Below, in pieces: positions 33,904 through 42,675 of a stretch of DNA of 64,000 nucleotides. Position 1 is the first letter of the stretch. Each line of letters starts with the position of its first letter. The DNA lies in NCBI RefSeq assembly GCF_031348265.1, contig NZ_CP133771.1, forward strand, positions 6,696,001-6,760,000. The letters run 5' to 3'. The notes beneath the pieces are model-generated. The model saw nothing but the letters and a program-made list of their open reading frames with translations. It did no database searches and was not told where the DNA came from. A program made the position numbers and the translations under genes. This stretch comes from Streptomyces collinus (GTDB taxonomy: Bacteria > Actinomycetota > Actinomycetes > Streptomycetales > Streptomycetaceae).

Positions 33904-34911
33904 ATGGCGACTGTCCCGACCGCCCTCGCCGGCCGCCACCTCCTCAAGGAGCTGGACCTCACCGAGGACGAGTTCCGCGGTCTGGTCGAGCTGGCCGCCG
34001 AGCTGAAGGCCGCCAAGAAGGCCGGGGCCGAGACCCAGCACCTGCGGGGCCGGAACATCGCGCTGATCTTCGAGAAGACCTCCACCCGCACCCGCTGCGC
34101 GTTCGAGGTCGCGGCCGCCGACCAGGGCGCCTCGACCACGTACCTCGACCCCTCCGGCTCGCAGATAGGGCACAAGGAGTCGGTCAAGGACACCGCGCGG
34201 GTGCTGGGCCGGATGTACGACGCGATCGAGTACCGGGGCGACAGCCAGCAGAAGGTGGAGGAGCTGGCGGCGCACGCCGGTGTCCCGGTCTACAACGGGC
34301 TCACCGACGACTGGCACCCCACCCAGATGCTCGCCGACGTGCTGACCATGACCGAGCACTGCGCCAAGCCGCTGACCGAGGTCTCCTTCGCCTACCTGGG
34401 CGACGCCCGCTTCAACATGGGCAACTCCTACCTGGTCACCGGCGCCCTGCTCGGCATGGACGTCCGTCTCGTCGCGCCGAAGGAGTACTGGCCGGCCGAG
34501 GAGGTCGTCGACCGGGCCCGTGCGCTCGCCGCCGGCAGCGGCGCCCGCATCACGCTCACCGAGACCGTGGACGAGGGCGTGCGCGGCGCCGACTTCGTGG
34601 CCACGGACGTCTGGGTCTCCATGGGCGAGCCGAAGGAGGTCTGGGCCGAGCGCATCGCCGCCCTCGCCCCGTACGCCGTGACCATGGACGTCCTGCGCGC
34701 CACCGGCAACCCGGACGTGAAGTTCCTGCACTGCCTGCCCGCCTTCCACGACCTCGGTACCAAGGTCGGCCAGGAGATCCACGCGGCCCACGACCTGGAG
34801 TACCTGGAGGTCTCCGACGAGGTCTTCGAGTCGGCCCACTCGGTCGTCTTCGACGAGGCGGAGAACCGGATGCACACCATCAAGGCGGTCATGGTGGCAA
34901 CCCTCGCCTGA
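33904..34911 (+). CDS. arcB: Ornithine carbamoyltransferase, probably catabolic
   Basis: 335 residues from the ATG at 33904. Carbamoyl-phosphate site EKTSTRTR, then DDWHPTQMLADVLT and the ornithine-loop FLHCLPAFHD. The enzyme interconverts citrulline plus phosphate with ornithine plus carbamoyl phosphate. Its place between arginine deiminase and an amino-acid permease points to catabolism rather than arginine synthesis, though the family's sequence alone does not separate the two. Confidence 0.92.
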   Translation: MATVPTALAGRHLLKELDLTEDEFRGLVELAAELKAAKKAGAETQHLRGRNIALIFEKTSTRTRCAFEVAAADQGASTTYLDPSGSQIGHKESVKDTARVLGRMYDAIEYRGDSQQKVEELAAHAGVPVYNGLTDDWHPTQMLADVLTMTEHCAKPLTEVSFAYLGDARFNMGNSYLVTGALLGMDVRLVAPKEYWPAEEVVDRARALAAGSGARITLTETVDEGVRGADFVATDVWVSMGEPKEVWAERIAALAPYAVTMDVLRATGNPDVKFLHCLPAFHDLGTKVGQEIHAAHDLEYLEVSDEVFESAHSVVFDEAENRMHTIKAVMVATLA

Positions 34912-35014
34912 ACAGGCCTTATGCTGACCGGCGGCCCGGAACCACCCCTTCTCCGCGGCCGCCGCGCGACGAACCCGTCGCACTGCCGCACCACCAGAAA
35001 CGAGCACCACCCGC

Positions 35015-36445
35015 ATGCCCCGCTTCAAGTCGTCCCATCTCCTGGTGGCCGAATCCGGCACCGACCGCGAAGGCCACGGCCTCCGGCGCACGATGGGCCT
35101 CTTCCAGCTCGTCTGCTTCGGCGTCGGTGCCATCGTCGGCACCGGCATCTTCGTCGGCCTGTCCGACTCGGTCGCCCAGGCCGGCCCGGGCGTCGTCGTC
35201 TCCTTCCTGCTTGCCGCGATCACCTGCGTCTTCACTGCGTTCGCCTTCGCCGAGCTGGGCGGCGCGATCCCGGTCTCCGGCTCCTCGTACTCCTTCGCCT
35301 ACGCCGGTCTCGGCGAGGGCACGGCCTTCCTCGTCGGCTGGTGCCTGCTGCTGGAGTACGGCGTCTCGGTGTCCGCGGTGGCGGTCGGCTGGAGCCAGTA
35401 CGTCAACGAACTCCTCGACAGCCTCGTCGGACTGCACCTGCCCACGGCCCTGTCGGCCGGTCCGGGCGAGGGCGGCGTGGTGAACCTCCCGGCCGTGATC
35501 GTCATCGCCATGGCCGCCGTCCTGCTGGTCCGCGGTGTGCGCGAGAGCGCCCGGGCCACGGCGGCGATGGCCGTGCTGAAGCTCGCCGTCCTGGTGGCCT
35601 TCGTCGCGATCGGCTTCACCGCGTTCGAGGACGGCAACCTCACGCCGTTCTCCCCCACGGGCCTGGCCGGCATCGGGGCGGGCACGACCGCCGCCTTCTT
35701 CTCGTACATCGGCTTCGACGCGATCACCACCGCCGGCGAGGAGGCGAAGAACCCCCGCCGGGACATCCCCGTGGCGATCCTCGTCTGCATCGGCCTGGTC
35801 ACGCTGCTCTACTGTGCCGTCGCGCTCGCCGCGATCGGCGCCATCGGCGGTGACGCGGTCGGCGGCCGTCCGGCGGCACTCTCCTACGTCGTCAACCAGG
35901 TCACCGGCTCCACCGTCGGCGGCGGGGTGATCGCCTTCGGCGCGGTCGTGGCCATCGCCTCGGTCGTCCTCGCGGTGATGTACGGCCAGACCCGGATCCT
36001 GATGTCCATGTCCCGCGACGGGCTGATCCCGCGCGTCTTCGAGAAGGTCTCGCCGAAGACCTCCACGCCGGTCGCCGGCACGCTGATCGTGGCGGTCGTC
36101 TTCGCGCTCCCCGCGGCCTTCGCCCCGCTGGACGCGGTGGTCAACCTGTGCACCATCGGCACCCTCGCCGTCATGGCCGTCGTCAACATCGCGGTCATCG
36201 CCCTGCGCCGCCGCGAGCCGGACCTCGCCCGTACCTTCCGGGTGCCGCTGTACCCCGTCACCCCGCTGCTCGGCGTCGGTTTCTGCCTGTACCTGATGTA
36301 CGAGACGGGCGCGACGACCTGGATCCAGTTCGCCGGGTTCCTCGCGGCCGGGATCGCCCTGTACCTGCTCTACGGGCGCCGGAACTCCCGGCTCGCCGCG
36401 GTCACACCGACGGACGCCGCTGAGCCGGTACGAGAGGCAGTCTGA
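35015..36445 (+). CDS. APC-superfamily cationic amino acid permease
   Basis: 476 residues with about 12 membrane segments. The family N-terminus reads GHGLRRTMGLFQLVCFGVGAIVGTGIFVGL with the GAIVGTGIF substrate loop, then FAELGGAIPVSGSSYSFAY, and FFSYIGFDAITTAGEEAKNPRRDIP in segment 6, all typical of the CAT/AAT subfamily. Following arcA-arcB, it likely imports arginine or exchanges it for ornithine. It starts 103 nt after arcB. Its 3' end overlaps the convergent anti-sigma-like gene by 44 nt. Confidence 0.88.
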   Translation: MPRFKSSHLLVAESGTDREGHGLRRTMGLFQLVCFGVGAIVGTGIFVGLSDSVAQAGPGVVVSFLLAAITCVFTAFAFAELGGAIPVSGSSYSFAYAGLGEGTAFLVGWCLLLEYGVSVSAVAVGWSQYVNELLDSLVGLHLPTALSAGPGEGGVVNLPAVIVIAMAAVLLVRGVRESARATAAMAVLKLAVLVAFVAIGFTAFEDGNLTPFSPTGLAGIGAGTTAAFFSYIGFDAITTAGEEAKNPRRDIPVAILVCIGLVTLLYCAVALAAIGAIGGDAVGGRPAALSYVVNQVTGSTVGGGVIAFGAVVAIASVVLAVMYGQTRILMSMSRDGLIPRVFEKVSPKTSTPVAGTLIVAVVFALPAAFAPLDAVVNLCTIGTLAVMAVVNIAVIALRRREPDLARTFRVPLYPVTPLLGVGFCLYLMYETGATTWIQFAGFLAAGIALYLLYGRRNSRLAAVTPTDAAEPVREAV

Positions 36446-36869
36446 ACCAGACCGCCTTGCCGGACTCGGTCGGCCGGTGCCCGCAGGAGGAGCTCAGGGC
36501 GCGGATCAGCAGCAGCCCGCGCCCGTGCTCCTGCCACGGGTCGGGCGGTCCGCCGGCCGGGCAGGTGAGGTCGCCGGGCGGGGCCGGGTCGGCGTCGTGG
36601 ACCTCGACCTGGCAGCCCGACGGCAACAGCTCCACGACCAGCTCTATCGGCGACTCGCCCGTGGTGTGCTCCACCGCGTTGGCGACCAGCTCCGCCGTGA
36701 GCAGCTCCGCGGTGTCGCAGTCCGCCCCGTGCTCCAGCTCGGCCAGCGCCGTACGGACCAGGGCACGGGCCACGGGCACCGCCGCTGCGGTGTGCGGCAG
36801 CGCGACGCGCCAGGAGGCGGGGGCTGAGGGGAGTTCGTACACGGCGGGTCCGTTCATGGAGCAGGACAT
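36402..36869 (-). CDS. ATP-binding RsbW-like anti-sigma/histidine-kinase-fold protein
   Basis: 155 residues (143 if started at the ATG at 36857). HATPase_c pattern: N-box TAELVANAVEHT, G1-like EVHDADPAPP, then PWQEHGRGLLLIRALSSSCGHR as the G2 region. Such stand-alone domains are abundant in Streptomyces and phosphorylate or sequester anti-sigma antagonists. No partner gene is adjacent. Its stop lies inside the end of the convergent permease gene. Confidence 0.85.
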   Translation of the reverse strand: MSCSMNGPAVYELPSAPASWRVALPHTAAAVPVARALVRTALAELEHGADCDTAELLTAELVANAVEHTTGESPIELVVELLPSGCQVEVHDADPAPPGDLTCPAGGPPDPWQEHGRGLLLIRALSSSCGHRPTESGKAVWFRLPLVPAQRRPSV

Positions 36870-37176
36870 CCTGCTTTCAACCTGATGAATGGTACGGCGC
36901 CGCTCTCCGGGGACGTCCGAGGGGCACCGTCGGAGGCGCCCTTGCCTCCTTGCCGACGGCTTACCCAGGTGAACGCGGCGCCGCGCACAGCTGCTCCCGC
37001 CGTTACGCCGGTGTGGACGACCTGTGACGGATGTGACCGGCCCGGGTCACGCCGGGCCCACACCGACGTCCTACCCGGACGGTCTATCGCGCACTCGTGA
37101 CGACAGTCACGGATGAGTGATAGCTTCGGAGGGTAGAGCTCAGTGAGGCAGTGCCCGCCCGAGGAGGCCGCACGTC
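36870..37176. other. Intergenic region, 307 nt
   Basis: Between the divergent anti-sigma-like gene and the enoyl-CoA hydratase. The right end carries the operator-promoter at 37097-37131. The rest (36893-37080) shows no supported coding frame or hairpin. It presumably contains the promoter of the minus-strand gene near 36890. Confidence 0.5.
37097..37131 (+). promoter_or_regulatory. PaaX-type operator and promoter, copy 1
   Basis: GTGACGACAGTCAC (37097-37110) is a palindrome with 5-bp arms, followed 22 nt from its start by GATAGCTTCGGAG (37119-37131). Both elements recur at 48990-49024 with the same spacing and 13/14 and 12/13 identity. The palindrome overlaps a -35 and TAGCTT can be the -10. 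The PaaX protein at 46.5 kb is the likely ligand. Confidence 0.7.
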
Positions 37177-38004
37177 ATGAGTCCCTTCACCGGCTCCGCC
37201 GCCCGCACTCCAGGCTGGGAGCATCTGCGCGTCGACATCGCCGACGGCGTGGCGACCGTCACCCTGGCCCGCCCCGAGAAGCTCAACGCGCTCACCTTCG
37301 GCGCCTACGCCGACCTGCGCGATCTCCTCGCGGAACTGTCCCGGGAGCGGTCCGTACGGGCCCTGGTGCTGGCCGGCGAGGGCCGCGGCTTCTGCTCCGG
37401 TGGCGACGTCGACGAGATCATCGGCGCGACCCTCGGCATGGACACCGCCCAGCTCCTGGACTTCAACCGGATGACCGGCCAGGTGGTCCGGGCGATCCGG
37501 GAGTGCCCGTTCCCCGTCATCGCGTCGCTGCACGGCGTGGCGGCGGGCGCCGGAGCGGTCCTCGCCCTGGCCGCGGACTTCCGCGTCGCCGACCCCACCG
37601 CCCGCTTCGCCTTCCTCTTCACCCGCGTCGGCCTCTCCGGCGGCGACATGGGCGCGGCCTACCTGCTGCCCCGGGTCGTCGGACTGGGCCACGCGACCCG
37701 CTTGCTGATGCTCGGCGACCCGGTCCGCGCCATCGAGGCGGAGCGCATCGGCCTGATCAGCGAGCTGACGGAGGAAGGCGCCGCCGACGAGGCCGCACAC
37801 CAGCTGGCCCACCGCCTGGCGGAGGGCCCGGCCCTGGCGTACGCCCAGACCAAGGCCCTGCTCACGTCCGAGCTGGACATGCCCCTGGCGGCCTCGATCG
37901 AACTCGACGCCTCGACCCAGGCGCTGTTGATGAACAGCGAGGACTACGCCGAGTTCCACGCCGCCTTCACGGAAAAGCGCCCTCCCAAATGGAGCGGACG
38001 GTGA
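37177..38004 (+). CDS. Enoyl-CoA hydratase/isomerase family protein
   Basis: 275 residues. Crotonase fold: VATVTLARPEKLNALTFGAYADL, oxyanion-hole segment GEGRGFCSGGDVDEIIG and SLHGVAAGAGAVLALAADFRVADPTARFAFLFTRVGLSGGDMGAAYLLPRVVG. The hydratase Glu positions are partly replaced (FTRVGLSGGDMGA), so it might be a hydrolase or C-C lyase. Its stop overlaps the monooxygenase/reductase start (GTGA), so it acts in the same aryl-CoA pathway, probably on the ring-opened or dearomatised CoA thioester. Confidence 0.9.
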   Translation: MSPFTGSAARTPGWEHLRVDIADGVATVTLARPEKLNALTFGAYADLRDLLAELSRERSVRALVLAGEGRGFCSGGDVDEIIGATLGMDTAQLLDFNRMTGQVVRAIRECPFPVIASLHGVAAGAGAVLALAADFRVADPTARFAFLFTRVGLSGGDMGAAYLLPRVVGLGHATRLLMLGDPVRAIEAERIGLISELTEEGAADEAAHQLAHRLAEGPALAYAQTKALLTSELDMPLAASIELDASTQALLMNSEDYAEFHAAFTEKRPPKWSGR

Positions 38005-40364
38005 CTGCGATCCCCTCAGGGGCGCGGGGAACTGCGCGACAAGCCACACACGGCCCGCAGCCGCCATCCGGGCCGGACAACCCCCTACGCGTAGCAATCA
38101 TCGGCGGCGGCCCCGGCGGCCTCTACGCCGCCGCCCTCCTCAAACGCCTCGACCCCGCACGGGAGATCACCGTCTGGGAACGCAACGCCCCCGACGACAC
38201 CTTCGGCTTCGGCGTGGTCCTCTCCGACGAAACCCTCGGCGGCATAGAGCACGCCGACCGGGAGGTCTACGAGGCACTCCAGCGGCACTTCACCCGCTGG
38301 GACGACATCGACATCGTCCACCGCGACACCCGCCAAACCTCATCGGGCCACGGGTTCGCGGCCCTGGGCCGCCAACGCCTCCTGGAGATCCTCCACACCC
38401 GCTGCCGCGACCTCGGTGTCGACCTCCGCTTCCGCACCGAGGCGCCGGCAGACCTGCCCCGCACCCACGACCTGGTCATCGCCGCCGACGGCATCCACAG
38501 CACCACCCGCGAGAGGCACGCGGACGTCTTCCGCCCCCGGGTGACGAACCACCGCTGCCGCTACATCTGGCTCGCCGCCGATTTCCCCTTCGACTCCTTC
38601 CGCTTCGAGATCGCCGAAACCGAACACGGCGTGATGCAGCTCCACGGCTACCCCTACGCCCCCGACGCCTCGACCGTGATCATCGAGATGCGCGAAGAGG
38701 TCTGGCGCGCGGCCGGATTCGACGAACTCGACGAGGCGGAGTCGGTCGAACGCTGCGCCAAGATCTTCGCGGAAGCGCTCCGCGGCCGCCCCCTTAAGTC
38801 GAACAACTCCACATGGACGACGTTCCGCACGGTCGTCAACGACCGCTGGTCGCACGGCAACATCGTCCTCCTCGGAGACGCCGCCCACACGGCCCACTTC
38901 TCCATCGGCTCCGGCACCAAGCTCGCCGTCGAGGACGCGCTCGCCCTGGCCGCCTGTCTGGAGGAGCGGGACTCGCTGCCCGAGGCCCTGGCCGCCTACG
39001 AGGCGGAGCGGCGACCCGTCGTCGCCTCCACCCAGCGCGCCGCCCGGGCCAGCCTGGAGTGGTTCGAGAACATCGCCCTGTACCTGGACCAGCCGCCCCG
39101 CCAGTTCGCCTTCAACCTGCTCACCCGCAGCCGCCGCGTCACCCACGACAACCTGCGGCTGCGCGACGCCCGCTTCACGGAGACGGTCGAGCGCGAGTTC
39201 GGCTGCCCGCCCGGCACGCCCCCGATGTTCACCCCGTTCCGGCTGCGCGGTCTGACCCTGCGCAACCGGGTCGTCGTCTCGCCCATGGACATGTACTCGG
39301 CCGTCGACGGCGTCCCCGGCGACTTCCACCTCGTGCACCTGGGCGCGCGGGCGCTGGGCGGGGCCGGGCTGGTGATGACCGAGATGGTGTGCGTCAGCGA
39401 GCAGGGCCGGATCACGCCCGGCTGCGCCGGCCTCTACACCGGCCGGCAGGCCGAGGCCTGGAAACGGATCACGAACTTCGTCCACGACCGGGCCCCCGGC
39501 ACCGCGATCGGCGTGCAGCTCGGCCACAGCGGCCGCAAGGGCTCCACGAAACTGATGTGGGAGGGCATGGACGAGCCGCTGGAGGAGGGCAACTGGCCGC
39601 TCGTGGCCCCCTCGGCGCTCCCGTACAAGGAGTTCAGCCAGACACCCCGCGAGCTGTCCCGGGCCCAGCTCACCGACATCCGGGAGCAGTTCGCCGCAGC
39701 CGCGGTGCGCGCGGCCCGGGCCGGCTTCGACCTGCTCGAACTGCACTGTGCGCACGGCTACCTGCTGTCCGGGTTCCTCTCCCCGCTGACCAACCGGCGC
39801 ACCGACGCCTACGGCGGCTCCCTGGAGAAACGGCTCCGCTTCCCGCTGGAGGTCTTCGACGCGGTACGGAACGTGTGGCCGGGGGAGCGGCCGATGACCG
39901 TCCGCATCTCCGCGACCGACTGGGCCGAGGGCGGCACGAGCGCCGAGGACGCCGTCGGGATCGCCCGGGCCTTCGCCGCGCACGGCGCCGACGCGATCGA
40001 CGTGTCGACGGGCCAGGTCGTGGCGGACGAGCAGCCGGAGTTCGGACGGTCGTACCAGACGCCGTTCGCGGACCGGATCCGCCACACCACCGGCATCCCC
40101 GTGATCGCCGTAGGCGCGATCTCCTCCTGGGACGACGTCAACTCCCTGATCCTCGCGGGCCGCACCGACCTCTGCGCCCTCGCCCGCCCGCACCTCTACG
40201 ACCCCCACTGGACCCTGCACGCGGCAGCCGAGCAGGGCTACACGGGACCGGGCGCGACCTGGCCGGCCCCGTACCGCGCGGGCAGCCGCCGCCCCCAGAC
40301 GGGCCGCACGGACGCCCCGAAACCGCGGCTGAGTCTCGGAAGCGGTGACGCCGGCGGAGGTTAG
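38001..40364 (+). CDS. Bifunctional aryl-CoA flavin monooxygenase / OYE-type reductase
   Basis: 787 residues. Residues about 30-400 are a class A flavin monooxygenase: VAIIGGGPGGLYAAALLKR (FAD) and GNIVLLGDAAHTAHFSIGSGTKLAVEDALAL. From about 405 an Old Yellow Enzyme TIM barrel follows (FTPFRLRGLTLRNRVVVSPMDMYSA, QLGHSGRKGST, LHCAHGYLLSGFLSPLTNRRTDAYGGS). This architecture is known from salicylyl-CoA 5-hydroxylases and from 2-aminobenzoyl-CoA monooxygenase/reductase. The reaction is hydroxylation, with or without ring reduction, of an ortho-substituted benzoyl-CoA. The GTG start overlaps the hydratase stop. Codons 5-25 fall in a dispersed-repeat-like sequence. Confidence 0.9.
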   Translation: MTAIPSGARGTARQATHGPQPPSGPDNPLRVAIIGGGPGGLYAAALLKRLDPAREITVWERNAPDDTFGFGVVLSDETLGGIEHADREVYEALQRHFTRWDDIDIVHRDTRQTSSGHGFAALGRQRLLEILHTRCRDLGVDLRFRTEAPADLPRTHDLVIAADGIHSTTRERHADVFRPRVTNHRCRYIWLAADFPFDSFRFEIAETEHGVMQLHGYPYAPDASTVIIEMREEVWRAAGFDELDEAESVERCAKIFAEALRGRPLKSNNSTWTTFRTVVNDRWSHGNIVLLGDAAHTAHFSIGSGTKLAVEDALALAACLEERDSLPEALAAYEAERRPVVASTQRAARASLEWFENIALYLDQPPRQFAFNLLTRSRRVTHDNLRLRDARFTETVEREFGCPPGTPPMFTPFRLRGLTLRNRVVVSPMDMYSAVDGVPGDFHLVHLGARALGGAGLVMTEMVCVSEQGRITPGCAGLYTGRQAEAWKRITNFVHDRAPGTAIGVQLGHSGRKGSTKLMWEGMDEPLEEGNWPLVAPSALPYKEFSQTPRELSRAQLTDIREQFAAAAVRAARAGFDLLELHCAHGYLLSGFLSPLTNRRTDAYGGSLEKRLRFPLEVFDAVRNVWPGERPMTVRISATDWAEGGTSAEDAVGIARAFAAHGADAIDVSTGQVVADEQPEFGRSYQTPFADRIRHTTGIPVIAVGAISSWDDVNSLILAGRTDLCALARPHLYDPHWTLHAAAEQGYTGPGATWPAPYRAGSRRPQTGRTDAPKPRLSLGSGDAGGG
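38013..38075. repeat. Streptomyces dispersed-repeat-like sequence inside the coding start
   Basis: The stretch containing CAGGGGCGCGGGGAACTGCG followed by CGACAAGCCACA and GGCCCGCAGCC resembles an intergenic repeat that I recall as very common in Streptomyces genomes. Here it is read in frame as the N-terminal tail (PSGARGTARQATHGPQPP) of the monooxygenase. Judgement from memory, not a search. Confidence 0.5.
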
Positions 40365-40374
40365 GATCCGGGGC
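40362..40374 (+). promoter_or_regulatory. Predicted leaderless promoter of the ECF41 gene
   Basis: TAGGAT at 40362-40367 ends 7 nt before the ATG at 40375. It overlaps the end of the preceding gene. Confidence 0.5.
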
Positions 40375-41325
40375 ATGGTCATGACCATGGACGACGTGGA
40401 CCGGTTCGAAGCCTTCCGACCGCGTCTGGAGGCCGTCGCCTACCGGCTGCTCGGTTCGGCGAGCGAGGCCGAGGACGCCGTGCAGGAGACGTTCCTGCGC
40501 TGGCAGGGCGCCGACACCGGCCGCATCGAGGTTCCCGAGGCATGGCTGACGAAGGTGCTCACCAACCTGTGCCTCAACCAGCTCACCTCGGCCCGCGCGC
40601 GGCGTGAGACCTACGTGGGCCAGTGGCTGCCCGAGCCGCTGCTGGCCGGGGACCGGATGCTCGGACCCGCCGACACCGCCGAGCAGCGGGAATCGGTCTC
40701 GTACGCGGTGCTGGTGCTGCTGGAGCGGCTCTCGCCGAACGAGCGGGCGGTGTACGTGCTGCGGGAGGCCTTCGACTATCCGCACCGGGAGATCGCCGAG
40801 ATCCTCGACATCACCGAGGCCTCATGCCAGCAGATCTTCCACCGCGCGAAGAAGCACGTCGCGGACGGCAGGGCCCGCACCCGCACCGAGATCGACGAGG
40901 CCGCAGCCCGGCGGATCATCGACGAGTTCCTCGCGGCCGCGGCGAGCGGCAGGACCGAGCCGCTCGTGCGGCTGCTCACCGGGGACGCCGTCGCGGTCGG
41001 CGACGGGGGCGGGAAGGTCCCGGCGCGTGCCAGGGCGTTCGAGGGCGCCCTCGCGGTCGCCACGTTCATGCGGGGCCTGTTCAAGCCCAGCGCGGCCAAG
41101 CGCGCCATCGTCGGCGGCTCGCCCGACGTCTACGCCTGGTCGGCCAACGGCGACCCCGCCCTCGTGGTGGTCCTCGACGGCCGGGTCATCGGCGTCATGT
41201 GCCTGGAGGTCGCCGCCGACGGCATCGCCGCGTTCCGCAACCAGGTCAACCCCGACAAGCTCGAACGTGCGACTCGGCTGTGGGCCGCCGGCGACCACGG
41301 AGAGCCCCTGCTCACGGTCTTCTGA
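40375..41325 (+). CDS. ECF41-group RNA polymerase sigma factor
   Basis: 316 residues from the ATG at 40375. Sigma2 (EAVAYRLLGSASEAEDAVQETFLRW) and sigma4 (LSPNERAVYVLREAFDYPHREIAEILDITEASCQQIFHRAKKHV) are followed by a SnoaL-like C-terminal extension. All three ECF41 hallmarks are present: WLPEPL after sigma2, DGGGK in the extension and NPDKL near the end. In this group the extension controls sigma activity in cis, replacing an anti-sigma factor. The next gene is an oxidoreductase, the kind of partner expected of ECF41. Confidence 0.95.
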   Translation: MVMTMDDVDRFEAFRPRLEAVAYRLLGSASEAEDAVQETFLRWQGADTGRIEVPEAWLTKVLTNLCLNQLTSARARRETYVGQWLPEPLLAGDRMLGPADTAEQRESVSYAVLVLLERLSPNERAVYVLREAFDYPHREIAEILDITEASCQQIFHRAKKHVADGRARTRTEIDEAAARRIIDEFLAAAASGRTEPLVRLLTGDAVAVGDGGGKVPARARAFEGALAVATFMRGLFKPSAAKRAIVGGSPDVYAWSANGDPALVVVLDGRVIGVMCLEVAADGIAAFRNQVNPDKLERATRLWAAGDHGEPLLTVF

Positions 41326-41439
41326 CCCGACCGACCGCGGTGTGACGTGGCTCACATCGCATTCCTGTCAGGGAACGGCGGGCCGCCCGGTTCAAGAGGC
41401 GAACCCGCTGAAGACAGCCGTACTGACAGGAGCTACGCC

Positions 41440-42654
41440 ATGCAGCACCGCATCGTCGTCCTCGGAGCCGGCTACACCGGAGCCACCGCCGCCGGGCGCC
41501 TCGCCAGGCGACTGCACCGCGAAGACGTCGCCATCACCCTCGTCAACGCCGAGCCCGACTTCGTCGAGCGCGTCCGGATGCACCAGCTCGCCGTCGGCCA
41601 GGACCTCGCACCCCGGCCCTTCGACGAGATGTTCGAGGGCACCGGCGTCGCGCTGAAGCAGGGGAAGGTCACCGCCCTCGACGCCGACCGCAGGACCGTC
41701 ACCGTCGCCGCCCTCGACGCGACCGGAGAGGCGAAGGGCGAGGAGCTGGAGTACGACACCCTCGTGTACGCCCTCGGCAGCGGCTGGAACGACCAGGGGG
41801 TGCCCGGTACCGCCGAGCACGCCTACGAGATCGCAAGCCGCCCCGGAGCGCTCCGGCTGCGCGAGCGCCTGGCCGGCCTGGCCGCCGGAGAATCCGTGGT
41901 CGTGGTCGGGGGCGGTCTCACCGGCATCGAGGCGGCGACCGAGATCGCCGAGGCCCGCCCGGACCTCGCCGTCGCCCTCGCCGCCCGCGGCGGCCTCGGC
42001 GACTGGCTCTCGGACAAGGGCGCCGGGCACCTGCGCACGGTCTTCGACCGGCTCGGCATCACCGTCCACGAGCACGCCGCCGTCACCGCCGTCGAGGCCG
42101 GCCACATCGCGACCGGCGACGGGACGGACATCCCGGCCGCGGTCACCGTCTGGACCACCGGCTTCGCCGTCCACCCGATCGCCCGGGCGACCAGCCTGGA
42201 GGTCTCCGGCACCGGCCAGATCGTGGTCGACCGGACCATGCGCTCGGTGTCGCACCCGGACGTGTACGCCGTCGGCGACGCGGCCCTGGCGATGGGCCCC
42301 GGGGACAAGCCGCTGCGGATGTCGTGCGCCTCGGGCGTCCCGGGTGCCTGGCAGGCGGCCGACGCCATCGCGGCCCGGCTGACGGGAGACAAGGTCCCGA
42401 CCGTGTCCGTGCGCTACTTCAACCAGTGCATCTCGCTGGGCCGCAAGGACGGCCTGATCCAGTACGTCACCGCCGACGACCGGGCCAAGGCCGCGGCCCT
42501 GACCGGCCGGCTCGCCGCGCTCTACAAGGAGATCATCTGCAAGGGCGCGGCCTGGGGCGTCGCCCACCCGACACTCCTGCCGGTCCGGCGCCGCCGCGTC
42601 GTGCGGCAGACCGCCGTCGTCCCGGAGGGCTCGCCGGTCAGGACGGCGGCCTGA
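41440..42654 (+). CDS. NAD(P)/FAD-dependent oxidoreductase (NDH-2-like), ECF41 partner
   Basis: 404 residues, AGGAG 8 nt upstream of the ATG. Two Rossmann motifs: IVVLGAGYTGATAAGRL for FAD and VVVVGGGLTGIEAATEIAE for NAD(P)H, plus VYAVGDAALA near the C-terminal FAD site. This is the pyridine-nucleotide-disulfide fold without the redox CxxxxC. ECF41 sigma factors commonly sit beside and activate carboxymuconolactone decarboxylase, oxidoreductase or epimerase (COE) genes. TGTCA at 41366-41370 may be part of such a -35, but a matching -10 was not found. Confidence 0.9.
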   Translation: MQHRIVVLGAGYTGATAAGRLARRLHREDVAITLVNAEPDFVERVRMHQLAVGQDLAPRPFDEMFEGTGVALKQGKVTALDADRRTVTVAALDATGEAKGEELEYDTLVYALGSGWNDQGVPGTAEHAYEIASRPGALRLRERLAGLAAGESVVVVGGGLTGIEAATEIAEARPDLAVALAARGGLGDWLSDKGAGHLRTVFDRLGITVHEHAAVTAVEAGHIATGDGTDIPAAVTVWTTGFAVHPIARATSLEVSGTGQIVVDRTMRSVSHPDVYAVGDAALAMGPGDKPLRMSCASGVPGAWQAADAIAARLTGDKVPTVSVRYFNQCISLGRKDGLIQYVTADDRAKAAALTGRLAALYKEIICKGAAWGVAHPTLLPVRRRRVVRQTAVVPEGSPVRTAA

Positions 42655-42675
42655 TCCGTGGGGACACCGACCGCC

